Counted from the stretch's first letter, positions 1-11,076 are shown. The stretch is 64,000 nt of DNA from Beta vulgaris subsp. vulgaris (GCF_026745355.1 NC_079209.1:9532055-9596054), one strand, 5' to 3'. Notes: a model not told the origin generated them from the letters alone. Program-made: numbers and translations.

Positions 1-252
1 TACATCCAACATAAAAATTAAGACCTAAGCTACTGCGGTAAACTGTGATTACAAGCTTTAACAGCCTCTAGAGTGGAACAGATCAATTCAAAGTACTCTT
101 TTTTTACTAAATCCAAAATTGAACTTTGAATAGTTGAACAAATATTAGTAGTATAGTAGTATACCATGCAAGACAATAAAAGGTCTTACCCTTTACGCAT
201 TTGGGCCAAGTCAAGATCTCCATATTTAACATTCCAGTCAACATTCTTAAAG

Positions 253-365
253 TTGACCCAGATAAACCTATAAATATACTCCATATAACAACCCCAACTA
301 CCATTGTCATCAACATCAACAAATCCATCAAACACACAGAAAAAAAACACACCAGATATTGAAAC
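253..365 (+). promoter_or_regulatory. Core promoter and 5' leader of the At4g22030-like gene
   Basis: A TATA box (TATAAATATA, 269-278) sits 88 bp before the ATG at 366, which suits a transcription start near 300-310 and a leader of about 60 nt. The leader is A/C-rich and free of upstream ATGs after about 330. A TTGACC W-box core (253-258) lies just upstream of the TATA box. That is a WRKY binding motif, so wound or defence responsiveness is possible, but one motif is weak evidence. The stretch 1-252 is AT-rich and shows nothing else recognisable. Confidence 0.6.
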
Positions 366-1652
366 ATGGTTTCTTTACAATTACCCACAAAAAGTTCTCT
401 TTCTTATTCAAACAAATTCATTATCACGAAAAATGCAATTAATATTCCAAAATACCTAAAGTACCCAAAAATAACAGTCCCAAAAGTACCAAATCAAGCT
501 CAAAAACAACTTCTTATTGAGGAGCTTAATAATAAGCTTACTAATCTCCCTTTATTGTCAAGAGAATCAAAACCAATTACACCCATCAAAAATGTCCAAA
601 ACCAAACAACCATTAAACTCTATTATTATGCGATCTTAGAAGAAATAAATGATCGTATAGAAATGCACCAAAACATATGTAACCAACGTGAGAATTGGAA
701 CTCGTTGTCGTTAAACTCAGTCAACATGATCACCTTAACTGCAGTTACCATGGCAGGACTCGCCGAGGTGAGTGGGCCCCATGGGTTAGGGTTGAGGGTA
801 TCTTCAACCTTACTGTTTGTTGCAGGCACAGGAATCCTTCTGATAATGAATAAAATCCAACCTTCTCAGTTGGTTGAGGAGCAAAGGAACGCGGTGAGGC
901 TGTTCAAGAAGCTTCAACGAAAGATCGAAACCGCCCTCGCATTACAAACACCGGTTCAGAAAGACGTGGAGGAAGCGGTGGCGGAGGTGGTGGCGTTAGA
1001 TAGAGCGTATCCGTTGCCGCTGTTGGGTGCCATGCTTGATAAGTTTCCTAAGACTTTGGAGCCAGCTGTGTGGTGGCCGTCTAAAAAACAACAGACAATA
1101 AGTTCATCATCAGTTGATAATAATACATGTTTTTACAACAACAACAAAGGTGATAATGAGCAAAATAATGGTTGGAGTAAAGAGTTGGAAGAGGATATGA
1201 GAGAGATTGTAGGAGTGACAAAGAGAAAAGATGTTGTAGATTATGTTCACTTAGGGAATAAAGCATTGAAGTTTAATAAAATGTTGGCTGTCTCTGGCCC
1301 ACTTTTGACCGGTGTGGCGGCAATTGGGGCTGCTTTTGGTGGTCCAGTGGCAGGCCTTGTTGCCGCGGTTGCCGGATCGATGGCAGCTGCTGTAAACACC
1401 ATAGAGCATGGTGGGCAAGTAGGGATGGTGTTTGAGATGTATAGGAATTGTGGTGGGTTTTTTAAGCTCTTAGAAGAGACTGTTGAGTCTACTTTAGAAG
1501 AGGGTGATTTAGGGAAGAGAGAAAATGGGGAGGTCTTTGAGATGAAGATGGCTTTGCATTTGGGAAGGAGTTTGTCTGAACTAAGAGATTTAGCTGACAA
1601 ATCAAGAAGAAATGGAGGATGTGTAGATGAGTTTGCAAGCAAGTTGTTCTAA
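366..1652 (+). CDS. Plant membrane-associated protein of the 'probable F-box protein At4g22030' family
   Basis: Intact 428-residue single-exon ORF. From memory the sequence resembles the plant family carried in databases as 'probable F-box protein At4g22030', with its conserved ENWNSLSLNSV block followed by a hydrophobic stretch. The first 45 residues are rich in Ser/Thr/Lys/Asn and poor in acidic residues, like a plastid transit peptide. Two hydrophobic segments are visible, at about residues 118-161 and 307-343; the second is Gly/Ala-rich (AAFGGPVAGLVAAVAG). Between them is a charged region (about 170-215) with EEAVAEVVALDRAYPLPLL, and a low-complexity linker (243-268) rich in Ser and Asn. 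I see no F-box motif in the N-terminus, so the family name should not be taken as function; a role in SCF ubiquitin ligases is unsupported here. The start is the first ATG after a good TATA box and leader. Codon use and length look normal for a functional gene. Biochemical role unknown. Confidence 0.85.
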   Translation: MVSLQLPTKSSLSYSNKFIITKNAINIPKYLKYPKITVPKVPNQAQKQLLIEELNNKLTNLPLLSRESKPITPIKNVQNQTTIKLYYYAILEEINDRIEMHQNICNQRENWNSLSLNSVNMITLTAVTMAGLAEVSGPHGLGLRVSSTLLFVAGTGILLIMNKIQPSQLVEEQRNAVRLFKKLQRKIETALALQTPVQKDVEEAVAEVVALDRAYPLPLLGAMLDKFPKTLEPAVWWPSKKQQTISSSSVDNNTCFYNNNKGDNEQNNGWSKELEEDMREIVGVTKRKDVVDYVHLGNKALKFNKMLAVSGPLLTGVAAIGAAFGGPVAGLVAAVAGSMAAAVNTIEHGGQVGMVFEMYRNCGGFFKLLEETVESTLEEGDLGKRENGEVFEMKMALHLGRSLSELRDLADKSRRNGGCVDEFASKLF

Positions 1653-2397
1653 TCATGCACATAGTTGTCTGAATTGTAATTAAAAATTCTTTCATTCTTT
1701 TATTTGTTGAAAAGTTTAGGTGATTAATCTGTATATGTATAACCTTACATGAGATTGTATAGCAAAAGCTTTGAGAACGAAATGTAATTAATTTCTTGCA
1801 AATATTTTCCAATGACATTTTAGTTTGTAGAATCATCATCTTGCACGAAAATGTGTATGCACGTGTATGACAGTATGAGAATCCAAGTGTATGTGGGAAT
1901 TCAAGAACAAGGTAGTTTGAATATGTGAAATAAGAGCAACAAATTTCATACTTGAATCTAAAATATCATGGTTTCCGAATGAAACTTATTCTATAAACAA
2001 GTAGGTGCTCTAATGCATGGTAGTTGGACTTGCAATAAAATACACTGATTGACAAATAGGTCAAGGATTAGATTCATATTGCTTCTTTTTGCTCTATTGC
2101 CATTTCTTCTATTTATCTTTTCTTTCTTGTTTTTATATAGATGACCTAAAATAACTTGGGAGACTTTATTATTTATTTATTTTGAGAACTATTTGGTTAT
2201 TTAGAAAGTAATTATATGATTGTAATATGGATAACCATTGGTTTTTGAATGAAACTTACATTATGAACTATTAGATTTTTTATTCATGCATATGTGCGTG
2301 GTTAATAGTGGTAATACAATATCCTAAATTCCTGAAGCGGCCACTATATATGGCCTAGGTTAAGGCAAAAGCCCAGATCTACACAAGTTTTATGGGT
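1653..2397. other. AT-rich 3' flank, no gene seen
   Basis: Downstream flank of the gene at 366-1652. The first 150 bp is T-rich and probably holds the 3' UTR and poly(A) site, though no canonical AATAAA is evident. The rest is AT-rich and has no coding or repeat signature I can support. Confidence 0.5.
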
Positions 2398-2695
2398 ATG
2401 ACTCGAACTCTCTTCACGACCACTACCATAGTGGACATAGATATAATGATGGATGCGGTGACATAGTAATTACATGGCTATATCGCGGCCACTACCATGA
2501 TGGACATGTATATAATGATAGATGTGTTGACATAGTTGAAATGGTATGAACTCAACTCTCTTCGTGGCCACTACCATGGTGGACATGGACATATATGATG
2601 GTGGATGCGACAACATAGTTGTATGGGTATAATCCCAAATCTCTTCATGGCCACTACTATGTCAGACATGGATATAATGATGGATGCGAAGACAA
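2398..2695. repeat. Degenerate minisatellite, about 4 copies of a 69-83 bp unit
   Basis: Four imperfect copies share the string GCCACTACCATGGTGGACAT and a following ATATAATGATGGATGCG segment. The shared CCACTACCA/T block starts at 2420, 2489, 2568 and 2651, giving spacings of 69, 79 and 83 bp. CTCTTCRTGG precedes the block in three copies. Copies differ by substitutions and small indels, so the array is old. Confidence 0.8.
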
Positions 2696-2847
2696 GTTAA
2701 CAACAATAACTCAAGGTCAGTCAGTACATGATAGAGGTTGTTAGGCCCATAGCGGCCATAGTCATGTCCAGAACACGGTACTCATCATTACGCATCTTTT
2801 GGCTAAATGAAGATCGTACACATGGACATGGGGTATTGGGCACCCAA

Positions 2848-3110
2848 CACTAGTGGAAAAATGAAGAAGGGCTGCGCTAAAAAAGGCATGTAGGGCTGCG
2901 CTTTTTGACAGCAGCCCTTTCAGTAGCAGCCCTTCACTTTTTAAGTAGGGCTGCGCTAGAAAAGCGCAACCCTTAAGCTAGAAGGGCTGCGCTAGTTAGG
3001 AAAAAGCGTAGCCCTTCTAGCCCAGAAGGGCTGCGCTAGTTAAGAAAAAGCGCAGCCCTTCTGGGCTAGAAGGGCTGCGCTTTTTCCTAACTAGCGCAGC
3101 CCTTCCTACC

Positions 3111-3141
<31 letters not shown>

Positions 3142-4372
3142 TTTTTGTCATTTTTTTACTCATAATCTCACATTTTCTGAAATTAAACAGAAGAGAAGAG
3201 AAACGAAACGAAAATACTAAACCCCAAAACAATAAAAAGAATGAAACGAAAATGAAAAAGAAAGAAACAAAAACTAATATACAAAGAGAAGTATACAATA
3301 AGTATACAAGAAGTATACAAGAACATTAATCAAAACAAAGATGAAAATACAAGAAATTATATAGAAAGAGAAGTATACAAGAACATTAATCAAAATAAAC
3401 AAAGAGAAGCATACAAGAATAACATTAATCAAAATAAACAAAGAGAAGTATACAAGAACATTAATCAAAACAAAGAAAGTATACAAGAACATTAATCAAA
3501 AATATAAACAAAGAGAAGTATACAAGAACATTAATCAAAACATATAAACAAAGAGAAGTATACAAGAACATTAATCAAAACATATAAACAAAGAGAAGTA
3601 TACAAGAACATTATAGATCTGAAAATAAGTATACAAGAAGTACAACCTAATAATGTTTAAATACATAAAACAAAACCCAAATACATAATTTAAGGGAAAA
3701 AAAAAATTTCGGAAAAACTTAAAATGGCTATTTGGAGGCTTAAACGAACTCGGATGGCTTAAAAAGCCTAAACATCACGGCATAGCGGTGAGTTTGACTC
3801 GTTGGCTCGTTCCGCTTCCGAAAAGGTATCACAATAGGCAATCGGACTCCGTCGCCATGTTTAGTGCAAATCATTTCAAGGTTTTTGTCGCAAATGTTTA
3901 TGGGAGATTTTGAGAGAGAAGAGAGGATGAGAGAGAAGGAGGAAAGGAATAATGAGGGACGTGAGAGAGGAGAGAGAATGAGGGATAATATATTTGACGA
4001 ATCCCCGCTCAATATTTCAAAGCCCGTGATTCCGAAATTTCAAATTTTTTCAGGAAGGGCTGCGCTTTTTTAAAAAATTAAAGCGCAGCCCTACTAAGCA
4101 GAAGGGCTGCGCTTTTTAAAAAAGCGCAGCCCTTAAGCTAGTAGGGCTGCGCTTTTTTAAAAGCGCAGCCCTTCTTACCTACAGAAGGGCTGCGCTTATT
4201 TAAAAAAGCGCAGCCCTACTAGTGAAGGGCTGCGCTTTTTTAAATAAGCGCAGCCCTTCTGCTTAGTAGGGCTGCGCTTTTTTAAATAAGCGCAGCCCTT
4301 CACTAGTAGGGCTGCGCTTTTACGAAAAGCGCAGCCTTTCCTGTGCAGCCCTTTATGTTTTTTCCCCTAGTG
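2848..4372. mobile_element. Non-autonomous CACTA (CMC/EnSpm) element, family A, copy 1
   Basis: The 1525-bp element starts CACTAGTGGAAAA and ends TTTTCCCCTAGTG, giving imperfect CACTAG[T/G]GGAAAA terminal inverted repeats. It is flanked by the 3-bp duplication CAA (2845-2847 and 4373-4375), as expected for CACTA transposons. Subterminal regions (about 2867-3110 and 4053-4350) are packed with copies of GGGCTGCGCTTTTT and its reverse complement, arranged as near-perfect hairpins. These are the usual transposase-binding repeats of the superfamily. The interior has an A/T homopolymer junction near 3110-3160, a tandem array (3283-3613) and a GA-rich tract (about 3905-3985). No transposase is present. 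The short minus-strand frame at 3740-4012 resembles nothing I know and may be residue of the parent element's first exon. The element at 22475-24036 belongs to the same family. Confidence 0.93.
3283..3613. repeat. Tandem array of 28-42 bp units inside the CACTA element
   Basis: About eight copies of a unit containing AGTATACAAGAACATTAATC, separated by AAACAAAGAGA-type spacers. The last three copies have a regular 40-bp period; the earlier ones are shorter. The array is internal to the CACTA element at 2848-4372. Confidence 0.85.
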
Positions 4373-4375
4373 CAA

Positions 4376-5521
4376 GAGTGAGAAAAAGTGTTAGAATACC
4401 CCATTTGTACTTACATTGAGGGGATTCAGAGCACTTTCACTCTCTAAATCTTTCGTGGACATTTCTTTGACTTGACTGTCGGAGAGGCAATCCTCGAGGG
4501 TAGTTTATGTTCTCTGCCTTGCAGGCTTTCCATGACAGCCACACCACACTTTCCATTGTTACCGCGTCTTCTAGCACAAGGCATTCATCTTTTTCACTAC
4601 AGAAACACAAGTGATCAAATTGATTGCATAATTAGCCTTAACTAAAAGTCAACTTCACGCTTTAGTACTTTACCAATATTCTGAGATCTCACAACCAAAA
4701 AATTGTCAACCGTTATAAAATTGAAAGAACAATCTTTTATCTCATGACTGTGCTTCATGAATATCTCTATGGCAACAACCATCCTTACCCCACCTATTAT
4801 TTTCTTCAAGTTGCAATTTAAATAGTTCATTTCTTTTTGTATAGGTGTGAACTTCGGATCCAATGAATCTAGAGTTGCTTTCTCTAATGGCTGCAATCTT
4901 GATCATCCATTATATCCAAGACTATCTAATTGTAACAAAGATATAAATTGGGACAAACAACAATAAGTGAAGGGATTAAGCTACGACTGAGGGAGTACTA
5001 TGGATAATACAGAAGGTTCCAAGAATCTACAAAAGCATGCATCAAACTAGTATTAAGGTTGTACTGCACATAAGTGAATATTACATTGGGAATGGAGGGT
5101 AAAATAGTTAGTTTCATCAAAACAAACTTAGAGATAGGTAGCAGCAGGAGATGCCCCTAGCAACGCTTTCACACCCTTCAATACCTCCTCAAGCATTGCC
5201 ATTCAACGCTTCAGTCATTATATTCAAGAGGTTCACCTTTTTAAGTATTTGTTTTTTCGTGTTTAGTTCCAGATTGGGAATGGACACAAAAGGATCATGT
5301 TTGACAGTCAATCCTACAAGGTGAAGATATTGTTCCTGGTTGGTTGGTAAGGTTTTCCAGGGAGATGTCGAGAGCAAACATGACCTTCAAGGTCACTTCA
5401 TAGTGAACTATTCTTGAATCATCATTCTGAAAGGTTTTTTTTACTTTGTCAAACTAATAGGAATAACGAGTAGAAGTTTCATAAGTCATGAAGGCTCCAG
5501 CAAATTTCGTTCATACATTTA
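4376..5521. other. Spacer with two unrecognised minus-strand coding scraps
   Basis: No intact gene. Two short open minus-strand stretches, 4642-4896 (84 codons) and 5189-5377 (62 codons), have a composition less AT-biased than the surroundings and could be remains of a host gene or retroelement, but I recognise no domain in either. Nothing else is visible. Confidence 0.3.
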
Positions 5522-5993
5522 TGTTTCGGTTGTAGAACAAGTTGGCAGTCCTGAGAAGAGTCTGCCGGCATCCATTGGTGAATAACTGCAAGGAAAGAAA
5601 ACATAGAATACCCTCGGGGATGTGAGGAAACCCCCTCCGACGCTCAACCCAGTACGTGCCCACGAAAGATATTTAGAGAGAAAAAGTAGAGAGAGATAAA
5701 CAATTTTAAGTGTGAGAGAATGTACCTGCAAAATAGTACTAATGGGCTACTTATAGAAGTACTATTCCTCTGACAAAGCGCGTAATCCTTTGACAAGTGT
5801 ATGGCTATGACGCGTCTGACACAAGGGAAGATTCCTCTTTTTTGTCGTGTTAGACGACCGCCAACAATGTTGTCGGATCGACTGAGCGTATTGACTTCAT
5901 GAAATTGGGATATCATTTACATATTTGCGTCCTTTATAATGTTTGCGGACCTCTCAAGGACATCCACTAAAGTACTTGGGTGATGCCCATACA
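5522..5993 (-). repeat. 3' LTR of the Tat-lineage element
   Basis: On the minus strand it begins TGTATGGGCATC and ends CCGAAACA, about 472 bp, obeying the TG..CA rule. A minus-strand TATA motif (CTATAAGTAGCC, about 5740-5752) separates U3 from R-U5. The downstream part, with GGAGGGGGTTTCC and CATCCCCGAGGG, has the leader composition typical of Tat/Athila LTRs. A polypurine tract abuts it at 5994. The left boundary is inferred only from the TG..CA rule, because no partner LTR is available for comparison. Confidence 0.65.
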
Positions 5994-6007
5994 ACTACCC
6001 CCCCAAA
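5994..6007 (-). other. Polypurine tract (plus-strand primer site)
   Basis: The minus strand reads TTTGGGGGGGTAGT immediately before the LTR start TGTATGG. A G-rich tract at exactly this place primes plus-strand synthesis in LTR retrotransposons, and it fixes the LTR edge at 5993. Confidence 0.7.
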
Positions 6008-6145
6008 CATCTTTTGGGGTCTTGACCAGGATGTTTGTGTGGAACACTAAGAGTGTTATCGTATTCAATTTATTTGAAGAAGTTGTTTCATTGGGTGTCA
6101 CGTGTCGCTTCAGGGAGTTAAGGGATTTCGAAAAGTTAATGATTA

Positions 6146-6753
6146 CTCCCTCCATCCCAGAATACTCTTGACACTTATCAAAGCACGTAGTTTTAGATGC
6201 TAAGTTGTTTGGTTATCAATTATTACTTTATTGAAAAGTAGATGTGATAGGAGTTATTATTAGCTAGTAAAAGTGGTACTTCCTCCGTTTCAAAATAGTT
6301 GCATCGTTTGCTTTTTCACGTTTGCCAAGAAGCTTTTTTGAACGTTAATATCTCTAATTGCATATAAGTTAAAAAATATATAAAGTTGATATTTGGAATC
6401 CTCATGTTGAGACGAATTGAACAAGATCCCACTTGACTATGTTTTTTCTTATATAATGGTGAGAGAAAGCTTGTCAAAGTTGGTTGATGAATAATGACAA
6501 AATGGCAAATGGTGCAACTATTTTGAAACGGAGGAAGTATTATTTTATTTTAAGGAGAGAGAATGTGGGTCATGGTTAGAGTTGGTAGGTAATAAGAGTG
6601 GTATTATTTTATTTTTAGGAGAGTGTGTGGGCCAATAGTTTAAAGGTAGAACGATTAAAATAATAATGGGTCATATCCCAATATGTAAGTGTAAAGAGTA
6701 TTCTGGGACATATAAAAAAGAAAAGTGTAAAGAGTATTATGAGACGGAGGGAG
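6146..6753. mobile_element. Stowaway-like MITE carrying a second MITE
   Basis: Starts CTCCCTCCATCCCAGAATAC and ends with a CTTTACACTT-type inner arm and ACGGAGGGAG, flanked by TA (6144-6145 and 6754-6755). The terminal CTCCCTCCRTCCC and TA target are typical of Stowaway (Tc1/mariner) MITEs. A 259-bp MITE at 6279-6537 is inserted inside, so the original element was about 347 bp. The element at 24399-24710 belongs to the same family, with the inner motif AGAATACTCTTKACACTT. Confidence 0.85.
6279..6537. mobile_element. Stowaway-like MITE nested in the MITE at 6146-6753
   Basis: 259 bp with long terminal inverted repeats: CTTCCTCCGTTTCAAAATAG at the left, matched by its reverse complement CTATTTTGAAACGGAGGAAG at the right. 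Flanked by TA at 6277-6278 and 6538-6539. It is clearly younger than its host MITE. Confidence 0.9.
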
Positions 6754-6872
6754 TACCTTTTTTCGAAAATCACGAGCACTACCTTATGAGGATTCAGTTG
6801 TGCCTTGACACTTAGCAAAAATCTAGAAAGGGAGTTGAGAAGTTTTTAAATCTTGGCAATTCGTTCGACGCA

Positions 6873-6880
6873 TATATAGG
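6873..6880 (+). promoter_or_regulatory. TATA box of the antisense gene in the Tat element
   Basis: CATATATAGGGGC is a good plant TATA box on the plus strand, opposite in direction to gag-pol. It is followed after about 30 bp by a T/C-rich leader (about 6900-7290, with TTCTTCTTTCTTCTTCTC) and an ATG at 7299. Placement, leader composition and the downstream ORF together suggest an independent promoter for the extra gene. Confidence 0.55.
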
Positions 6881-7323
6881 GGCAGTTGTCTTTTTTTTTG
6901 GATTTTTTATCACATTTCCCAACTTCTTCTTTCTTCTTCTCATGTTTTTTCTCGCACAAACCTCCATACTCGAAACTTGTCATTCTTAAAAACGACCCTT
7001 TAGTGTTCAAATTTCAGCGAAAAGTAGTTAGAAACCTTCGTCTTCACTTTCCGGTTTCAGCATGCTAAGAATTTTGCTTTTTCTTGCCAACTTTTTCAGG
7101 GTTCGAAGGTTCGTTCTTTTGGGAGACTTTTCGCGCAAGGTTTGAGCATTTTTTCCTCTCAATTTTGCTCTTAGGTGTCTCATTCTTTTATTTCTTGTGA
7201 TTGTTACTCCTGCTTTAAATTTTCCGACAAGTCTTGTTTTTCCAGGAATTTCTTCCTGTTACTTCTCCACTTTTCTTTAAGTTTCTTTACGTTTCATAAT
7301 GTCGGACCAGTTTGATAGCCAAA

Positions 7324-9301
7324 AACAACAAGAATATCACTTTTTTCCGTCAGCCAAAATCGGACGCTGAAAACGTGGGATCGGACGGTAAATAGGTTAG
7401 CGTCCATCAACGGACGCTAAAAGGCTGATGCAAAACCCCTGGTCGCTAATTCTTCAATTAGCGTCCGCTAAGAGGACGCTAAAAATTTAGCGTCTGAAAT
7501 TTGAGATTTAGTGTCCGACTTTAAAGTCGGACGCTAATTAGCATCCGATTAAAAGACGGACGCTAAATAGAGTCCGACTTTAAAGTCGGACGCTAAAGCT
7601 ATGCAACCGAACGCTAATTCCACTTTATCTTTCCTTTTTATTTTTTCTGCTTTCATTGTTGATGTATGACACTGTCTGTTTTGTCTGTTTTTTTTTGAGT
7701 CACTTTTCACTTTTGCTTTTTTCCATTTTTGCTTTTTAAAGTTCACTCTTAATTATTATAAAAGTAATTAAATACCAATAATACAAACCAATTATAATCT
7801 AAACAAGTACAAAAAAATGAGAAATGAAATATTTTTATTTAAATATAAAAATACTTATACAATATATTGGAAAATATCCCATACTAATACAATCTGAAAC
7901 AACAAACTTAAAAAATTACACTCCAACTTCAATATTGCAGGTACAAGAATCCATAATCTGGAGCTGAAATCCAACTCCAATCTTGAAGAAATCTAACTTT
8001 AAATCAGGAACAAACCCTGAAGATCTTCTATCTGCAGCAAACATGTAGAACAAAATCAATATATTTTCCCAAAAATAACCCCTAAACCGATTTTAAAAAT
8101 TTTATACATAATGTTTTCCAAAAAAACGAAAAAAAGAAAAAAAAGATAAAAAAGAAAAACTGATTCCAAAAAAAAAAGAAAAAAAAGAGAAACTGATTCC
8201 CAAAAAAACGAAACATTGAATACTAAAGAATGAAAAATCGAATGCATAAAAACGAAAATAAAAAATTTAAAAATCAGAAAACAAAAACCATTATGAGAAA
8301 ACTAAAAACTAAAAATCAAAAAACCCAAACAAGCCAGCACCCCCACAGACCCAAACAACCCACATCCCAGATCTGACCAACCCACCCAAACAAACAACAA
8401 AATTATTTACCCATATCCATAACCCATAACCAACCAAGAAATGAACCCAGATCCATAACCCACAAACCCAAAAATTTAGACAAAAATTTATCTAAAATAG
8501 ACAAAACTAAAAAAACGAAAATCAAACCAAAAGAAACAAATAAATTAACCAAAAAACAAAAATAAAAAATCGAAAAAAAAGATAAATCAAAAACCGATAA
8601 ATGAAAAAACGAAAATCAAAATCCGAAAAATGAAAGCAACCAAAATCAAAAACTAGAAACGGAAACAAAAAAACAAAAATAAAATAACCCACTTACCTTC
8701 TAATCGAAGCGACTGGGGACGAAGCGGCGGCGGTTCTGTTTTCAGATCCAAAAGAGAGAAAAAAAGAGAAGGAGAGATGAGAGAGAAACGAGAGTAAATA
8801 GATATGAGAGAGAGATGAGAGAAAAATTTGGGTGGTTTGAGTGAATAAAGAGAGAGAAAATGAAGGGAATGAGAGAGAGTGAGATGCGTGATGACTGATG
8901 AAGGGAATGACGATGATGGAGGAGAGATATGAGAGAGAGGACAAGGGAGGTGAGAGAGGATAAGGTAGGTGAGAGAATGAAAGGTGAGATAGAGAAGGGT
9001 TGACTTTGATTCTGATATATGAGTTTACTTAGCGTTCGCTAGGCCGTTAATTAGCGTCCATTAGACAGACATTAAATTTTAGATAACGGACGCTAATTAG
9101 TGTCCGTTCCAAAAACGGATGCTAATTTTCGAAATAGCGAATTAGCGTCCGCTCCAAAAACAGACGCTAATTTTCAAAAAACGGACGCTAATTTGCGTCC
9201 GTCCCAATGACGGACGCTAATTTTCCAAAAACGGAAGCTAATTTGCGTCTGATTGAGCCGAATGGTAAATTCAGACGCTAAAAGCGCGGATTCTTGTTGT
9301 G
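7324..9301. mobile_element. Non-autonomous CACTA-like element, family B, with CACAA termini
   Basis: About 1978 bp. The right end reads ATTCTTGTTGTG (reverse complement CACAACAAGAAT), the left end AACAACAAGAATATCAC. Both align with the plant CACTACAAGAAA terminus but with changed bases at the CACTA core. The flanks are AAA (7321-7323) and AAA (9302-9304), fitting a 3-bp duplication, although A-runs make the exact edge uncertain by one base. Subterminal regions (about 7350-7615 and 9030-9285) carry many TTAGCGTCCG/CGGACGCTAA hairpin repeats. The interior holds an AT-rich block (7740-8690), then a CG-richer block and a GA-rich tract (about 8750-8990). No transposase. It sits in the N-terminal coding part of the Tat antisense gene. 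Confidence 0.85.
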
Positions 9302-11076
9302 AAATAACCTGAGTGATGTTTTTATGACTGAGAGTGAGCCTTCTCCCCTTTGTTAGTGAACAAGAGTCCATCTTCTCCTGACACTAGCTTAAGTGAGAGA
9401 AGGACTAGCTTATTGGCGGACATTCCGCTTACTTCAGAGACGCAAAGAGAACATAGGTTTAAGTTTCTTAATGACCCTTCAAGTCCCGAGAAGCATAACT
9501 TGACTATGAGGTATTTTGTGGCCAGTCAAAGTGGTGATAAGAAAACACTTCGAAAACTTAGACATCAAATTCTAGCTAGGAGGACCACTAGGAACCCTCC
9601 CCCTGATGTTGGTCCCGGTCTTGATGTACTTCCTCTTAAGCAACATGCTTGGTTAGATAGTTTGGTGGATGCTGGGGTTGAAGTGATTGTTGATTTTTAT
9701 GACCATTTACACGAGTCTGTAACCCCCACTCACCCTCATATCATTGATTTAGGTGACGACAACGACTCTATTGCGACCGCCATGGCCAATCAAGAGTCTG
9801 TTTACCAGTGTCGACTCTCTCCTGCCAGCCCCCTTGCTCGCGTCACAGAGGACTTGAATGATAATATGGACGCAAACCTCGGTGCTAGCATGCCTTTGTC
9901 TGGAAATGTGGTTGGGGAAAGCTCCCACATCGCTGAGAGGAGGGTTGGCAACTCGAACGCCATGAAATAGGAATACGATGTTGACGGCCCTGGTTCTGAT
10001 GCGTTATGGCTACCAGGGAAAGACTGTGCTGGCCCTTTCAGTGTGGAGATTGATCTACCTTGGCGTCGGGATGCTCTTGACTTGAATTATCCCAGGGTCA
10101 CTGACCAATTATACCAACTTCCATACGGTTATCGATTAGTGGTCCCTCCTGAGGGTTCTATTGTGATGGAATGTCCTCCTGCCCATTTGACCATTTATAC
10201 CCATCACTTTGAGTTTGAGCTCCGCTTCCCCCTAGATTCCTTTTTAGTGAAGATTGAATGCTTTTAATGTCTGCTTCGCCCAACTGGCTCCTTTAGCGGT
10301 TCGCAATTTGATTGCTTATATTTGGACTATCCGCTTCTTGGACTTCTCGAAAACCTTGAACATGTTCATGCATCTTCTTTGGCTGAAGAGGAGTGACTCT
10401 TCTCGACAGGCAGGATGGTGGTTGCTAGCAACCGCCGACAAGAAAAGACTGTTCCACCGAAGGTTAATGATATGAAGGGTTGGCAAGATGTCTTCTTATA
10501 AGTGCAGGTGCCTGAAGATTTTCCTATACGCCGTCATTTCACTTGCCCGGATCCTCATATGGAGCATTTACCCTAGGTTTCGCTGATCCAGGCTGAATTG
10601 ATGGCCTTCAATCATTTTGATACGGAAGATTACCAAGATAGATTTGAGGAAGGGAGGACATCTATAGTCAAGGAACTGAAATATTGACTCCCTCAAACTA
10701 AGTATATTTTCGAGAATCAACCTTTGTCGGCCTTGTTGCTTTGTCCCAGTCATGAGAATGATAAGTTTGTTATCAGACTCGCCTGTCTGTTGGTGTATTC
10801 TGTCTTAGTTTATTGATTATTTGTGTTACTGATTGTAGGTTTTTCTCAACTTGATCTTCAAACTCTTTGTATCAACGAAAACCTAGAGCCAACATCAAAT
10901 ATGCAGCTTGCCCCCTTTGAGAATTATGAAACTATACACGACAACACCAATGTCCATCGGGAATGGAATCGTAGTGGTCCCTAGAATGTCCGCCGTGTTG
11001 TCCGTGGGGGCGGGAACGAGGTCTACCCTCAAGGCCGGGTTGTTCCGCGTAGCAATTCTACTTCTATGGTCGCTAG

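Noticed and set aside
2867..4350. Regularly spaced hairpin repeats resembling a CRISPR array
   Set aside because: Spacers are not unique or uniform, the repeats alternate in orientation, and the block lies in a CACTA element with a 3-bp TSD in a plant genome.
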